In this document: positions 1-6,114 of the stretch, piece by piece | Layout: each line of letters starts with the position of its first letter | How positions within the stretch are numbered: position 1 is the stretch's first letter | Origin: a bacterium | GTDB lineage: Bacteria; SZUA-79; Acidulodesulfobacterales; Acidulodesulfobacteraceae | Assembly (NCBI GenBank): GCA_021794335.1 | Contig: JAJYQZ010000279.1 | Coordinates: 1 to 6,731 of the forward strand | Length of the DNA stretch: 6,731 bases | Direction: 5' to 3' | The notes under the pieces: generated by a model | The model's input: the letters and a program-made list of their open reading frames with translations, nothing else | Database searches by the model: none | Told to the model about the DNA's origin: nothing | Made by a program: the position numbers and the translations under genes

Positions 1-44
1 AGAAATTTATTTTCTGGATTATCGCTTCGCTCTCGGCTTTCAGC

Positions 45-93
45 ATCTCCGGCACGCAAAGGCGGCGTGCGCCTTTCAACGCGTGCCTCCGAT
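45..93. repeat. Long GC-rich hairpin inside element A
   Basis: Two nested inverted repeats form one stem. GGCACGC (51-57) pairs with GCGTGCC (81-87), and AAAGGCG (58-64) pairs with CGCCTTT (70-76). This leaves a 5-base loop (65-69) and a 4-base bulge (77-80). After a 3-base internal loop the stem resumes with ATC (45-47) against GAT (91-93). A small separate stem follows, AAGTTTC (99-105) with GAAACTT (109-115). Either strand could fold this way. No T-run follows on either strand, so it is not a typical intrinsic terminator. Confidence 0.6.
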
Positions 94-114
94 ATGTGAA
101 GTTTCAAAGAAACT

Positions 115-136
115 TTCCTGCTTTCGCTGGAATGAC
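115..136. repeat. Diverged palindrome copy, reverse orientation
   Basis: TTCC (115-118) pairs with GGAA (129-132) around a GCTTTCGC core, and the copy ends in GGAATGAC. It matches the intact copy at 5976-6000 except that a C:G pair in the stem has become T:T (119 and 128). It is best read as a decayed member of the same family. Confidence 0.5.
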
Positions 137-175
137 ACCCGTTGGGTTAAAGTTTAAATTCCATTATCGTCCCAA

Positions 176-197
176 CCCGCTTCAGCGGGAATCCAGT
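176..197. repeat. Half-diverged palindrome copy, forward orientation
   Basis: CCCGCT (176-181) pairs with AGCGGG (184-189) across a TC loop, followed by the family's standard right flank AATCCAGT. The left arm has lost the usual GTCATT and reads CCCAA instead. It faces the opposite way to the copy at 115-136, so the two bracket the centre of element A as the corresponding copies do in element B. Confidence 0.55.
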
Positions 198-273
198 ATT
201 TACATATAAAAGAAACATCTAAATATTTTCTATTGCAAAATCAAAGTATGCTATGGCTATGCTACTAAATTAA

Positions 274-645
274 TTAGATATGGGACTTTAACCCGTTTTT
301 TTTCCACAAAAGCATGCCGCCCTTTAAATTGCGGACTTTATTAAAGCCGTGCCTTTTAAGCATCACGCAGGCCGAATAACTTCTGGCGCCGCTATGGCAA
401 ACAGCAATAATCTCTTTATCTTTGGAATGTTCCAGTTCTTTTATTTTTAACGGTAAAAGTCTTAAGGGCATCAGTTTTGCATTTTCTATATGTCCTAAAT
501 TACCGTTAAATTCATGCGGTTCTCTGACATCTATTATTAAAGCCTTCCCGCCTGTATGCTCTTCCGATATTTTTTTAAGCGCCTCTTCGGGAGTAATCTG
601 TTCTATTTCTTCGGACAGTCCTTCCCTTCTAAAAATATTAAACAA
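274..645 (-). CDS. Single-domain rhodanese-like protein
   Basis: This 123-residue protein is one rhodanese domain, the fold that carries a persulfide on an active-site cysteine and passes sulfane sulfur to acceptors such as thiols or cyanide. The features are in the usual order: IIDVRE (37-42), GHI (51-53), the active-site loop CHSGARS (Cys83 to Ser89), and a final GGM...W (109-114). The six-residue loop and intact Cys83 predict an active sulfurtransferase rather than a phosphatase-like or inactive copy. There is no signal peptide or membrane segment, so it should be cytoplasmic. The start is TTG at 643-645, chosen because GGAGG lies nine bases upstream and no in-frame ATG lies nearby. It is the last gene of the run, 72 bases after the acetyltransferase, and has its own promoter-like sequence. 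The physiological acceptor cannot be read from sequence; sulfur relay or detoxification are both possible. Confidence 0.9.
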   Translation of the reverse strand: MFNIFRREGLSEEIEQITPEEALKKISEEHTGGKALIIDVREPHEFNGNLGHIENAKLMPLRLLPLKIKELEHSKDKEIIAVCHSGARSYSACVMLKRHGFNKVRNLKGGMLLWKKNGLKSHI

Positions 646-654
646 TTTGTAATG

Positions 655-659
655 CCTCC
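655..659 (-). promoter_or_regulatory. Ribosome binding site of the rhodanese gene
   Basis: The minus strand reads GGAGG here, nine bases before a TTG codon. It is the reason for accepting the non-ATG start of the rhodanese gene. Confidence 0.75.
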
Positions 660-688
660 ATTTTTTATATAATGTATTATATTTTAAT

Positions 689-717
689 ATTATAATATAT
701 AGTTTTTATTTTGTCTA
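689..717 (-). promoter_or_regulatory. Putative sigma70 promoter for the rhodanese gene
   Basis: On the minus strand, TAGACA (712-717, five of six matches to TTGACA) is followed after exactly 17 bases by a perfect TATAAT (689-694). Transcription would begin near 682, giving a leader of about 37 bases that contains the GGAGG site. The -35 box abuts the acetyltransferase stop codon. The spacer is extremely AT-rich, so chance TATAAT matches are likely, but the correct spacing and placement make this a good candidate. It would let the rhodanese be expressed separately from the upstream genes. Confidence 0.55.
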
Positions 718-1311
718 TTAAATTACACCGTTAAATTTATCTAACTCAAACATCACGGCAGTCTCGTCGCAATCGGGAAATTTAACGCAATTTATGCAAT
801 CGCTCCATATCTTATGCGGGAGTTCCGATTTGTCTATTATTTTAAAACCGGATTTCTGAAAAAATTGCGATTTATAAGTAAGGGCAAATATTCTCGATAT
901 TTTAAAAAATCTTGCTTCCTCGATACATTTCGTTATTAATTCGGTCCCGATAAGCTTTCTTGTGTAAGGCTTTTTAACGGCTAACGACCTTATTTCGGCA
1001 AGGTTTTCCCATACTATGGTTAAGGCGCAGGCCCCGATGATTTCGCTCGAATCTTCTTCGTTAAAATGTTCGATTTCCGCAATATAGAAATCTCTTAAAT
1101 GTTCGTATATATCGCTCATTGAACGGGGGAGCATCTCTCCCGCTTTCGAATATTCCGAGAAAAGATTATAAAGAGCTTTGACATCGCACATTAACGCCTT
1201 TCGCAGAACTATCTCAAAAATCTCCCCATCTACTTCAATTTTTACTTTAGATGGATAATATATAACATTTCCACTCTTTTCATACCTCTGCCTGCCTGTT
1301 GTTTTATACAA
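718..1311 (-). CDS. Short ArgA-type GNAT acetyltransferase
   Basis: This 197-residue GNAT-fold acetyltransferase resembles the short, kinase-less N-acetylglutamate synthases (ArgA-like; the Mycobacterium Rv2747 type). These make N-acetylglutamate from glutamate and acetyl-CoA at the first step of arginine synthesis. The acetyltransferase core runs from about residue 34 to 160, with LPRS (61-64), the beta-strand EIRSLAV (106-112), and FFQKSGF (150-156). The tail LPHKIW (164-169) is followed by Cys172, Cys175 and Cys181 and then DE, a hallmark I associate with this subgroup. The acetyl-CoA pyrophosphate loop is altered: where R/Q-x-x-G-x-G is expected it reads TRKLIG (117-122), losing the first Gly. 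The start is TTG at 1309-1311, overlapping the recN stop by eight bases and preceded by a strong purine-rich site, which suggests translational coupling. No arginine genes are nearby, so the substrate assignment rests on family likeness only. Confidence 0.82.
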   Translation of the reverse strand: MYKTTGRQRYEKSGNVIYYPSKVKIEVDGEIFEIVLRKALMCDVKALYNLFSEYSKAGEMLPRSMSDIYEHLRDFYIAEIEHFNEEDSSEIIGACALTIVWENLAEIRSLAVKKPYTRKLIGTELITKCIEEARFFKISRIFALTYKSQFFQKSGFKIIDKSELPHKIWSDCINCVKFPDCDETAVMFELDKFNGVI

Positions 1312-3004
1312 TAAAACCTCTCCTCTTTAAGATTTCCTTCGCATGAGCGGTTGCAGCTTCGCTTTTTGCATAGCCGGAAAGCATTCTTGCAATTTCATTA
1401 ACCCTTTCTTCAGGCGAAAGCTCTCTTATTTTAGTATATGTTTTTCCGTTTATTACTTCTTTGTAAACAAAAAGATGCCTCCCTGCAAAAGAGGCTACCT
1501 GCGCAAGATGCGTAACAAGAATAACCTGATTAACATCAGATATGTTTTTAAGCGCCTCTCCGACAAAATTGGCGATATCTCCCCCGATTCCGGAATCTAC
1601 CTCGTCAAATATAAAAGAAGATGAGCCCCTTTTTACATTTACAATCTTTAGCATACAAAGGCTGAGTCTGGAGAGTTCGCCGCCCGAAGCGACCATAGAA
1701 AGCGGTTTCGGGTCTTCACCCGGGTTAGCCGAAAACATAAATTTACATTCATCGAGTCCCGTCTCGGAAAAACCTTCCTTAAAATCCAGCTTATTTAATT
1801 CTATCTTAAAAACAGGTTTGATCCCTAAAGATGAAAGCTCCGCTTCTATTTTTTTTTCTAGAACGGAAGCGGAATCTGCTCTTCTTTTATGCAAAACATC
1901 TGCCGCGCCAAGAAACCCGTCCTTTAAACCATTGATGCTGTTTTCAAGCTCCTCTACCCTTTCTTCGAGATTTGCAACGCTTTCTAACTCGATTTTAGCT
2001 TTGTTATATAAGTCTATAAGTTCCTTCAGGCCGGAAACGGAGTACTTATTTTCCGCGCTTATTATTCTGTCTATTTTCAATCTGATTTCGCTCAATCTCT
2101 GTTCATCAAATTCAAAATCTGCATATTTTTCTAAGAACAAAAGTATATCTTCTATTAAAATTTTAGCGCTTTCGGCATTTTTAAATTCTTCCGTTTTCTT
2201 AAAATTGGAATCGACATCCGCCAGCTTTAAAAGATTGGATACTAACGGGGTTAAATTTTTTAGTATGCCGTATTCCTCATTATCAATTAAATTTATCGAT
2301 GCGGAGATATATTCTTTTATACTATTGATGTTTTCAAGTCTTTTAAGCTCTTCCTGCAATATTATATCATCATTTTCCGATTTAATTTCAAGCTTTTCCA
2401 CATCGTCTATAATATATGTATTAAGGGTCTTAATCCTTGATATGTCGCCTATTTTTTTCTTAACTTTTTCCTTTTCGCTTTCAAGTCTGCTAATATCGCT
2501 ATATATGCCTTTAATATCCGATAATAGCTTGATATTTTCGGCAAATTCGTCCAAAAAAGCCAGCTGGCTGTCATTTGATATTAAAAACCTTTTATCGTTT
2601 TGCCCGAAGATATTGACAAGGCTCCCTTCTAACCTTTCGGCGGCGGTTTTATTTACAGGTTCATTATTTATAAAATATTTGCTCTTGCCGTTTACCGTGA
2701 TTACTCTTTTTACTATTATATCTTCGTCCTCTTCAAAGTTTATCCCGTTTTCCTCAAAAATCTGCGCCAAATTGGCTTTAATTTTCCTGCCAAGGGCATC
2801 GAATACGGCGCTGACATATCCTTCTTTTTCACCTGTCCTTATGACACCCTCACCTTTTGTTTTTCCAAATAAAAAATTGAGAGATTCTATTATAATGCTC
2901 TTGCCGGCGCCGGTTTCACCGCTTAAGACATTTAAATTTTCGCAAAAACCAACCTCTAAAAAATCTATCGTAGCAAAATTTTTTATATATATCTTTTTTA
3001 TCAT
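1304..3004 (-). CDS. recN: DNA repair protein RecN
   Basis: RecN is an SMC-like ATPase that gathers broken DNA ends and aids RecA-dependent double-strand break repair in the cytoplasm. The 566 residues match the usual family length. The N-terminal ATPase half has Walker A GETGAGKS (29-36) and a Q-loop at FGQN (133-136). The middle (about 160-390) is charged and heptad-rich, as expected for the coiled-coil arms. The C-terminal half has the ABC signature ASGGELSR (439-446), Walker B FIFDE (464-468) followed by VDSGIGG, and the H-loop VTHLAQVA (497-504). All ATPase residues are present. After the Q-loop the sequence is GQNDKRFL where RecN proteins commonly have GQHEHQSL. The ATG at 3002-3004 gives the expected N-terminus, although no clear Shine-Dalgarno precedes it. 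The gene begins 30 bases after nadK, and nadK-recN adjacency is common in bacteria. Confidence 0.97.
   Translation of the reverse strand: MIKKIYIKNFATIDFLEVGFCENLNVLSGETGAGKSIIIESLNFLFGKTKGEGVIRTGEKEGYVSAVFDALGRKIKANLAQIFEENGINFEEDEDIIVKRVITVNGKSKYFINNEPVNKTAAERLEGSLVNIFGQNDKRFLISNDSQLAFLDEFAENIKLLSDIKGIYSDISRLESEKEKVKKKIGDISRIKTLNTYIIDDVEKLEIKSENDDIILQEELKRLENINSIKEYISASINLIDNEEYGILKNLTPLVSNLLKLADVDSNFKKTEEFKNAESAKILIEDILLFLEKYADFEFDEQRLSEIRLKIDRIISAENKYSVSGLKELIDLYNKAKIELESVANLEERVEELENSINGLKDGFLGAADVLHKRRADSASVLEKKIEAELSSLGIKPVFKIELNKLDFKEGFSETGLDECKFMFSANPGEDPKPLSMVASGGELSRLSLCMLKIVNVKRGSSSFIFDEVDSGIGGDIANFVGEALKNISDVNQVILVTHLAQVASFAGRHLFVYKEVINGKTYTKIRELSPEERVNEIARMLSGYAKSEAATAHAKEILKRRGFIV
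1317..1326 (-). promoter_or_regulatory. Ribosome binding site inside recN for the GNAT gene
   Basis: The minus strand reads AGAGGAGAGG within the last codons of recN. AGGAG sits eight bases, and the final AGG five bases, ahead of the TTG start at 1311. It supports that start and the idea that recN and the acetyltransferase are translated from one message. Confidence 0.7.
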
Positions 3005-3034
3005 CGCATATGGGAAGTAAATAAATAAATTGTT

Positions 3035-3883
3035 TTACCAATTTAGTTTCAATCTCAGTATATCCCAATAATTAAGACTTAAAGATGCGGAAAGATAGAC
3101 CTTGGAAGGATGTTTTTTGATGATTATTTCATCATTATCGCAAAGTTTTATACCGTCTCTTCCGTCAGCCGATATAAAAATATTCCGCTCCTGCGGCGCA
3201 ATTTTTATCTTTAATTCACACGGGTTTATTATTACAGGCCTATTTGTAAGGGTATGCGGGCAGATAGGTGTGAGAATAAACGCCTCGACATCGGGCTGAA
3301 CAATAGGTCCACCGGCTGATAACGAATAAGCGGTAGAACCGACCGGAGTTGCAATAATGAGGCCGTCCGCCCTAAAATCATTCAACCATACATCGTTGAC
3401 ATGAACGCTTAAATCGATAATCCTTGCATGAATACTTTTTTCCCTTGCGATAGTCGCTTCATTTAATGAAACGAATTTGGAAATCGATCTGCCGCTCCTT
3501 ATCACATTGATATCTAAAGCCATTCTTGGGTGAAATTCCAAAGAACCGTCGAAAATCTTTTTAAGCGCCTCATCCCTTAAAGACTCCGAAACCTCGACAA
3601 GAAACCCGAGTTTTCCAAAATTTATTCCTATAATGGGAACTTCTAAAGGAAAAATTTTTCCAAAGGTAATCAAAAGGGTTCCGTCTCCGCCGCAAACCAC
3701 AACAAGCCCGACATTTTCGGTATCTGCGGCGGTTATGTTCATACTTGGCTTCACCGCCGCATCTATACCCTTTGTTTTTATAAATTCACAAACATAGTTC
3801 GCGGATTTAAACGCGTCTTCGGCGTCTTTTTTATAGGAGATAAGAACTCTTTTAATATTTTTATTGAATTCGGATGCAAACAT
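3035..3883 (-). CDS. nadK: NAD kinase
   Basis: This enzyme phosphorylates NAD to NADP in the cytoplasm and is the cell's source of NADP(H). With numbering from the longer possible start at 3904 (289 residues), the diagnostic motifs are GGDGT (72-76), INFGKLGFL (94-102), the NE pair Asn148-Glu149, and the glycine-rich block TPVGSTAYSLSAGGP (186-200). The C-terminal beta-sandwich includes SADGRDG (245-251). The catalytic Asp is Asp74. I prefer the ATG at 3881-3883 (282 residues): the seven extra residues from the upstream TTG (3902-3904) are not needed for the fold, and neither start has a recognisable Shine-Dalgarno. The gene lies between acn and recN, with a palindromic hairpin (3916-3943) in the spacer before it. 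Length and motifs are normal for the family. Confidence 0.95.
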   Translation of the reverse strand: MFASEFNKNIKRVLISYKKDAEDAFKSANYVCEFIKTKGIDAAVKPSMNITAADTENVGLVVVCGGDGTLLITFGKIFPLEVPIIGINFGKLGFLVEVSESLRDEALKKIFDGSLEFHPRMALDINVIRSGRSISKFVSLNEATIAREKSIHARIIDLSVHVNDVWLNDFRADGLIIATPVGSTAYSLSAGGPIVQPDVEAFILTPICPHTLTNRPVIINPCELKIKIAPQERNIFISADGRDGIKLCDNDEIIIKKHPSKVYLSASLSLNYWDILRLKLNW

Positions 3884-3915
3884 TAAAATTGTTAATGCCG
3901 TCAAATACCGCAGTG

Positions 3916-3943
3916 CGTCATTCCCGCTTTAGCGGGAATGACG
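3916..3943. repeat. Solitary perfect palindrome between acn and nadK
   Basis: Two 13-base arms, CGTCATTCCCGCT (3916-3928) and its exact complement (3931-3943), are separated by TT. This is the same ATTCCC-N8-GGGAAT family found in the elements at both ends of the window. Here both flanks are GTCATT/AATGAC, so the site is fully symmetric. In the acn-nadK transcript it would form a strong hairpin just beyond the acn stop. No T-run follows on the minus strand, so a simple intrinsic terminator is unlikely. A role in shielding the acn message or damping nadK expression is possible but inferred. Confidence 0.8.
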
Positions 3944-3949
3944 GTTAAA

Positions 3950-5878
3950 TTAATTTGAATTTTTCGTCTCGTTTAGCAATCCGCCCTCTTTAATAATTTT
4001 AACCTGTCTGCCGGTTAAATTATACTTAAATTTATACTCTTCGTTATTCTTCGTCTTATTAATAAATGTAACAGGTTTATGCTCGCCAAGCTCTTTTAGA
4101 ATATTCGGCGCGTAAAGTTCGTCTCCCTGTCCTATTTTATCATAATCCGAAGGATTTTCAAATATCAAAGGCAAAATTCCAAAATTAATAAGGTTTGCAA
4201 AATGAATCCTTGCAAACGATTTTGCAATAACAGCCTTCACCCCCAGATACATCGGCGCAAGCGCGGCATGTTCCCTGCTCGAACCCTGACCGTAGTTTTC
4301 CCCGCCTATTACAAAACCCCCTTTTTCTTTTAAAGCCCTTTCGGAGAAAGCGGCATCGACAGACTCAAAGACATATTTCGATATTGCGGGTATGTTTGAC
4401 CTTAACGGAAGTATTTTAGAACCGGCAGGCATTATATGGTCGGTCGTAATATTATCCCCCACTTTAAGAAGAACCTTTCCCGTTAAAGATTCGGGAAGTT
4501 TCTGCTGAACCGGAAGCGGTTTAATATTTGGCCCCCGATAAACCTCGACCTCATCCGGATTTGTCGATGGAGGCAATATCATAGAATCGTCTATATCAAA
4601 TTTTTCGGGCATTTTAATATCGGGAGCCTTGCCCATCGTCCTTGGATCAGTAATATATCCCGTTAATGCGGAAGCCGCGGCGGTTTGAACGGAAACAAGG
4701 TAAATTTTTGCATCCTTAGTTCCGCTTCTCCCCTCAAAATTACGATTGAATGTCCTCAATGAAACAGCCCCAGATCTTGGAGCCTGCCCCATGCCGATGC
4801 AGGGACCGCAGGTAGATTCAAGTATTCTGGCGCCGGATGCTATGAGGCCTGCCAGCGCCCCGTTTTTGGCTATCATTTCATAAACCTGCTTTGAACCGGG
4901 GGATATTACAAGACTCACATCGGGATGAACCTTTTTGCCTTTTAATACGCTTGCAACAGTCATTAAATCGACATAAGAAGAATTGGTGCAGCTTCCGATA
5001 GCAACCTGGTCAACCTTTATGTCTTTTAGCTCGCTAACCTTGGCCACCTGATCCGGCATATGCGGTTTGGCAGTCAAGGGTTCCAAAGAGCTTAAATCTA
5101 TTTCTATAACTTCATCGTAGGCAGCGCCTTCATCGGCGCCGAGCGGCGCATAATCGTCAATCCTGCCCTCGGCTTTTAAAAATTCAAGGGTTTTTTCATC
5201 GCTTGGAAAAATAGATGTAGTAGCCCCAAGTTCCGCGCCCATATTTGTGATAACGGCTCTCTCAGGAACGGTTAAGGTTTTAACGCCCTCTCCGCTATAC
5301 TCAAAAATCTTTCCGACGCCGCCCTTTACCGTTAATCTCCTTAAAAGCTCAAGAATCACATCCTTAGCGGAAACCCACTCCGAAAGTTTTCCCGAAAGTT
5401 TTACTAAAACAACCTTTGGGGCAGTCATATAAAATGCCCCGCCGCCCATGGCGACAGCAACATCAAGTCCGCCTGCGCCGATGGCAATCATGCCCACACC
5501 GCCCGCCGTAGGGGTATGGCTATCGGAGCCTAAAAGCGTCTTTCCTGGAACGCCGAATCTTTCAAGATTAACCTGATGGCAAATCCCGTTTCCCGCCTTT
5601 GAATAATATATACCGTACTTTGCGGCAACAGTCTGTAAAAACTTGTGGTCATCCGCATTTTCAAAGCCGGTTTGGAGTGTGTTATGATCAATAAAGCTGA
5701 CGGACAAATCGGTTCTAACGCTTGGAACACCAATCGCTTCAAACTGTAGGTAGGCCATAGTGCCTGTGGCATCCTGGGTCAATGTCCTGTCGATTTTGAT
5801 TGCGATCTCCTCTCCCGGCTTCAATTCGCCTTTTGCGAGATGCGCTTTTAAAATTTTGTTCGTTAAGCTAAGTCCCAT
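3950..5878 (-). CDS. acn: Aconitate hydratase, short (~640-residue) type
   Basis: Aconitase interconverts citrate and isocitrate via cis-aconitate in the TCA cycle, using a [4Fe-4S] cluster. The three cluster ligands are Cys297 (SCTNSS, 296-301), Cys357 and Cys360 (STCGPC). Other landmarks are GSDSHTPTAGG (117-127), NRNFEGRSG (378-386), GDNITTDH (474-481), and the swivel-domain motif YGQGSSREHAAL (529-540). SREHAAL with the following KSFARIH and FGILPL resembles the mitochondrial-type aconitases, whereas isopropylmalate isomerases have REHAPW; this favours aconitase over LeuCD activity. All domains are fused in one 642-residue chain, shorter than the ~890-residue AcnA type and matching the Aquifex-like class. 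The ATG start has AGGAGG ten bases upstream. It is the likely first gene of the run, with a promoter-like sequence and a MITE-like element directly upstream. I see no leader or membrane segment. Confidence 0.95.
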   Translation of the reverse strand: MGLSLTNKILKAHLAKGELKPGEEIAIKIDRTLTQDATGTMAYLQFEAIGVPSVRTDLSVSFIDHNTLQTGFENADDHKFLQTVAAKYGIYYSKAGNGICHQVNLERFGVPGKTLLGSDSHTPTAGGVGMIAIGAGGLDVAVAMGGGAFYMTAPKVVLVKLSGKLSEWVSAKDVILELLRRLTVKGGVGKIFEYSGEGVKTLTVPERAVITNMGAELGATTSIFPSDEKTLEFLKAEGRIDDYAPLGADEGAAYDEVIEIDLSSLEPLTAKPHMPDQVAKVSELKDIKVDQVAIGSCTNSSYVDLMTVASVLKGKKVHPDVSLVISPGSKQVYEMIAKNGALAGLIASGARILESTCGPCIGMGQAPRSGAVSLRTFNRNFEGRSGTKDAKIYLVSVQTAAASALTGYITDPRTMGKAPDIKMPEKFDIDDSMILPPSTNPDEVEVYRGPNIKPLPVQQKLPESLTGKVLLKVGDNITTDHIMPAGSKILPLRSNIPAISKYVFESVDAAFSERALKEKGGFVIGGENYGQGSSREHAALAPMYLGVKAVIAKSFARIHFANLINFGILPLIFENPSDYDKIGQGDELYAPNILKELGEHKPVTFINKTKNNEEYKFKYNLTGRQVKIIKEGGLLNETKNSN

Positions 5879-5888
5879 AAATTAATTT

Positions 5889-5894
5889 CCTCCT
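5889..5894 (-). promoter_or_regulatory. Ribosome binding site of acn
   Basis: A full AGGAGG on the minus strand ends ten bases before the ATG at 5878. It is the strongest Shine-Dalgarno in the window and fixes the acn start. Confidence 0.75.
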
Positions 5895-5900
5895 GATTAA

Positions 5901-5929
5901 ATATTAATATTATTGCAAAAAGTTATCAA
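5901..5929 (-). promoter_or_regulatory. Putative sigma70 promoter for acn
   Basis: On the minus strand TTGATA (5924-5929, five of six consensus matches) is separated by 17 bases from TAATAT (5901-5906, four of six). Transcription would start near 5894, at the very edge of the AGGAGG site, giving a leader of only about 16 bases. That is short and somewhat suspicious; in such AT-rich DNA the true promoter could lie elsewhere, including within the element just upstream. The -35 box is only 11 bases from that element's end. Confidence 0.4.
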
Positions 5930-5975
5930 TATTTTTTTAATACCCTGATTTTGCATTAGAAATTATATAACTTTT

Positions 5976-6000
5976 GGATTCCCGCTTTCGCGGGAATGAC
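5976..6000 (-). repeat. Intact palindrome copy, reverse orientation
   Basis: GGATTCCCGC, a TTT turn, then CGCGGGAATGAC; this is the exact complement of the forward unit at 6084-6108. It stands head-to-head with the tandem copies that follow, so the left part of the element is a mirror of its right part. Confidence 0.8.
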
Positions 6001-6008
6001 AGTGCTTC

Positions 6009-6114
6009 GCGGGAATCCAGTCTTTTAACCCAAATGTTGTCATTCCCGCGAAGGCGGGAATCCAGTCTTTTAACCCAAATGTTGTCATTCCCGCGAAAGC
6101 GGGAATCCAGTCTT
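6009..6114 (+). repeat. 45-base tandem array carrying the palindrome (~2.4 copies)
   Basis: The unit is a 27-base palindrome module (GTCATTCCCGCG...GGGAATCCAG) plus an 18-base linker TCTTTTAACCCAAATGTT. A 30-base partial copy (6009-6038) is followed by a full copy (6039-6083) and a copy that breaks off after TCTT (6084-6114). The copies differ by a single base in the loop (G at 6053 versus A at 6098), so the duplication is recent or kept uniform. Each module can fold into a hairpin with stems CATTCCCGC/GCGGGAATC-like. Confidence 0.85.

Larger units (their letters stand above)
1..249. mobile_element. MITE-like element A, left end cut by the window
   Basis: This gene-free stretch behaves as a diverged sister of the element at 5941-6163. 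Its right end (227-249) matches the right end of that element (6142-6164) at 21 of 23 bases. In both, this end lies about 30 bases beyond a palindrome half finishing in GGGAATCCAGT (187-197 here). Bases 1-20 align with the inner left flank of the other element (5958-5980) at 17 of 20 bases plus a 3-base gap, so the left terminal repeat should lie just outside the window. Inside are a GC-rich block (48 of 80 bases G or C in 21-100), a strong hairpin, and two worn copies of the ATTCCC/GGGAAT palindrome. The stretch TTGGGTTAAA (142-151) also occurs, inverted, in the linker of the other element. No transposase is encoded, so it would be non-autonomous. The pairing of the two elements is directly visible; mobility is inferred. 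Confidence 0.6.

Noticed and set aside
3..209. Open plus-strand frame at the window start, about 68 codons
   Set aside because: It is made of the repeat element itself; the palindrome gives familiar spurious peptides such as PAFAGMT. There is no start or ribosome site, and two other frames are open over parts of the same stretch.
250..262. Two copies of GCTATG near the end of the rhodanese gene
   Set aside because: Only two six-base copies; nothing beyond chance.
1542..3020. A 492-codon open frame on the plus strand opposite recN
   Set aside because: It is the antisense of a fully supported recN, is extremely Ser/Leu/Phe-rich, and has no recognisable domain or ribosome site; such shadows are common in AT-rich genomes.
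3916..3943. Rho-independent terminator for acn
   Set aside because: The stem is strong, but the bases after it on the minus strand (GCACTGCGGTAT) are not a T-run, and the same palindrome occurs in non-terminator settings elsewhere in the window.
3950..5878. Isopropylmalate or homoaconitate isomerase instead of aconitase
   Set aside because: The swivel motif is SREHAAL rather than SREHAPW, both domains are fused in one chain, and no leucine or lysine genes lie nearby.
5976..6114. CRISPR array
   Set aside because: The repeated part is a palindrome with an identical linker in each unit rather than unique spacers, with only about 2.4 units and an inverted copy beside them; no cas genes are present.
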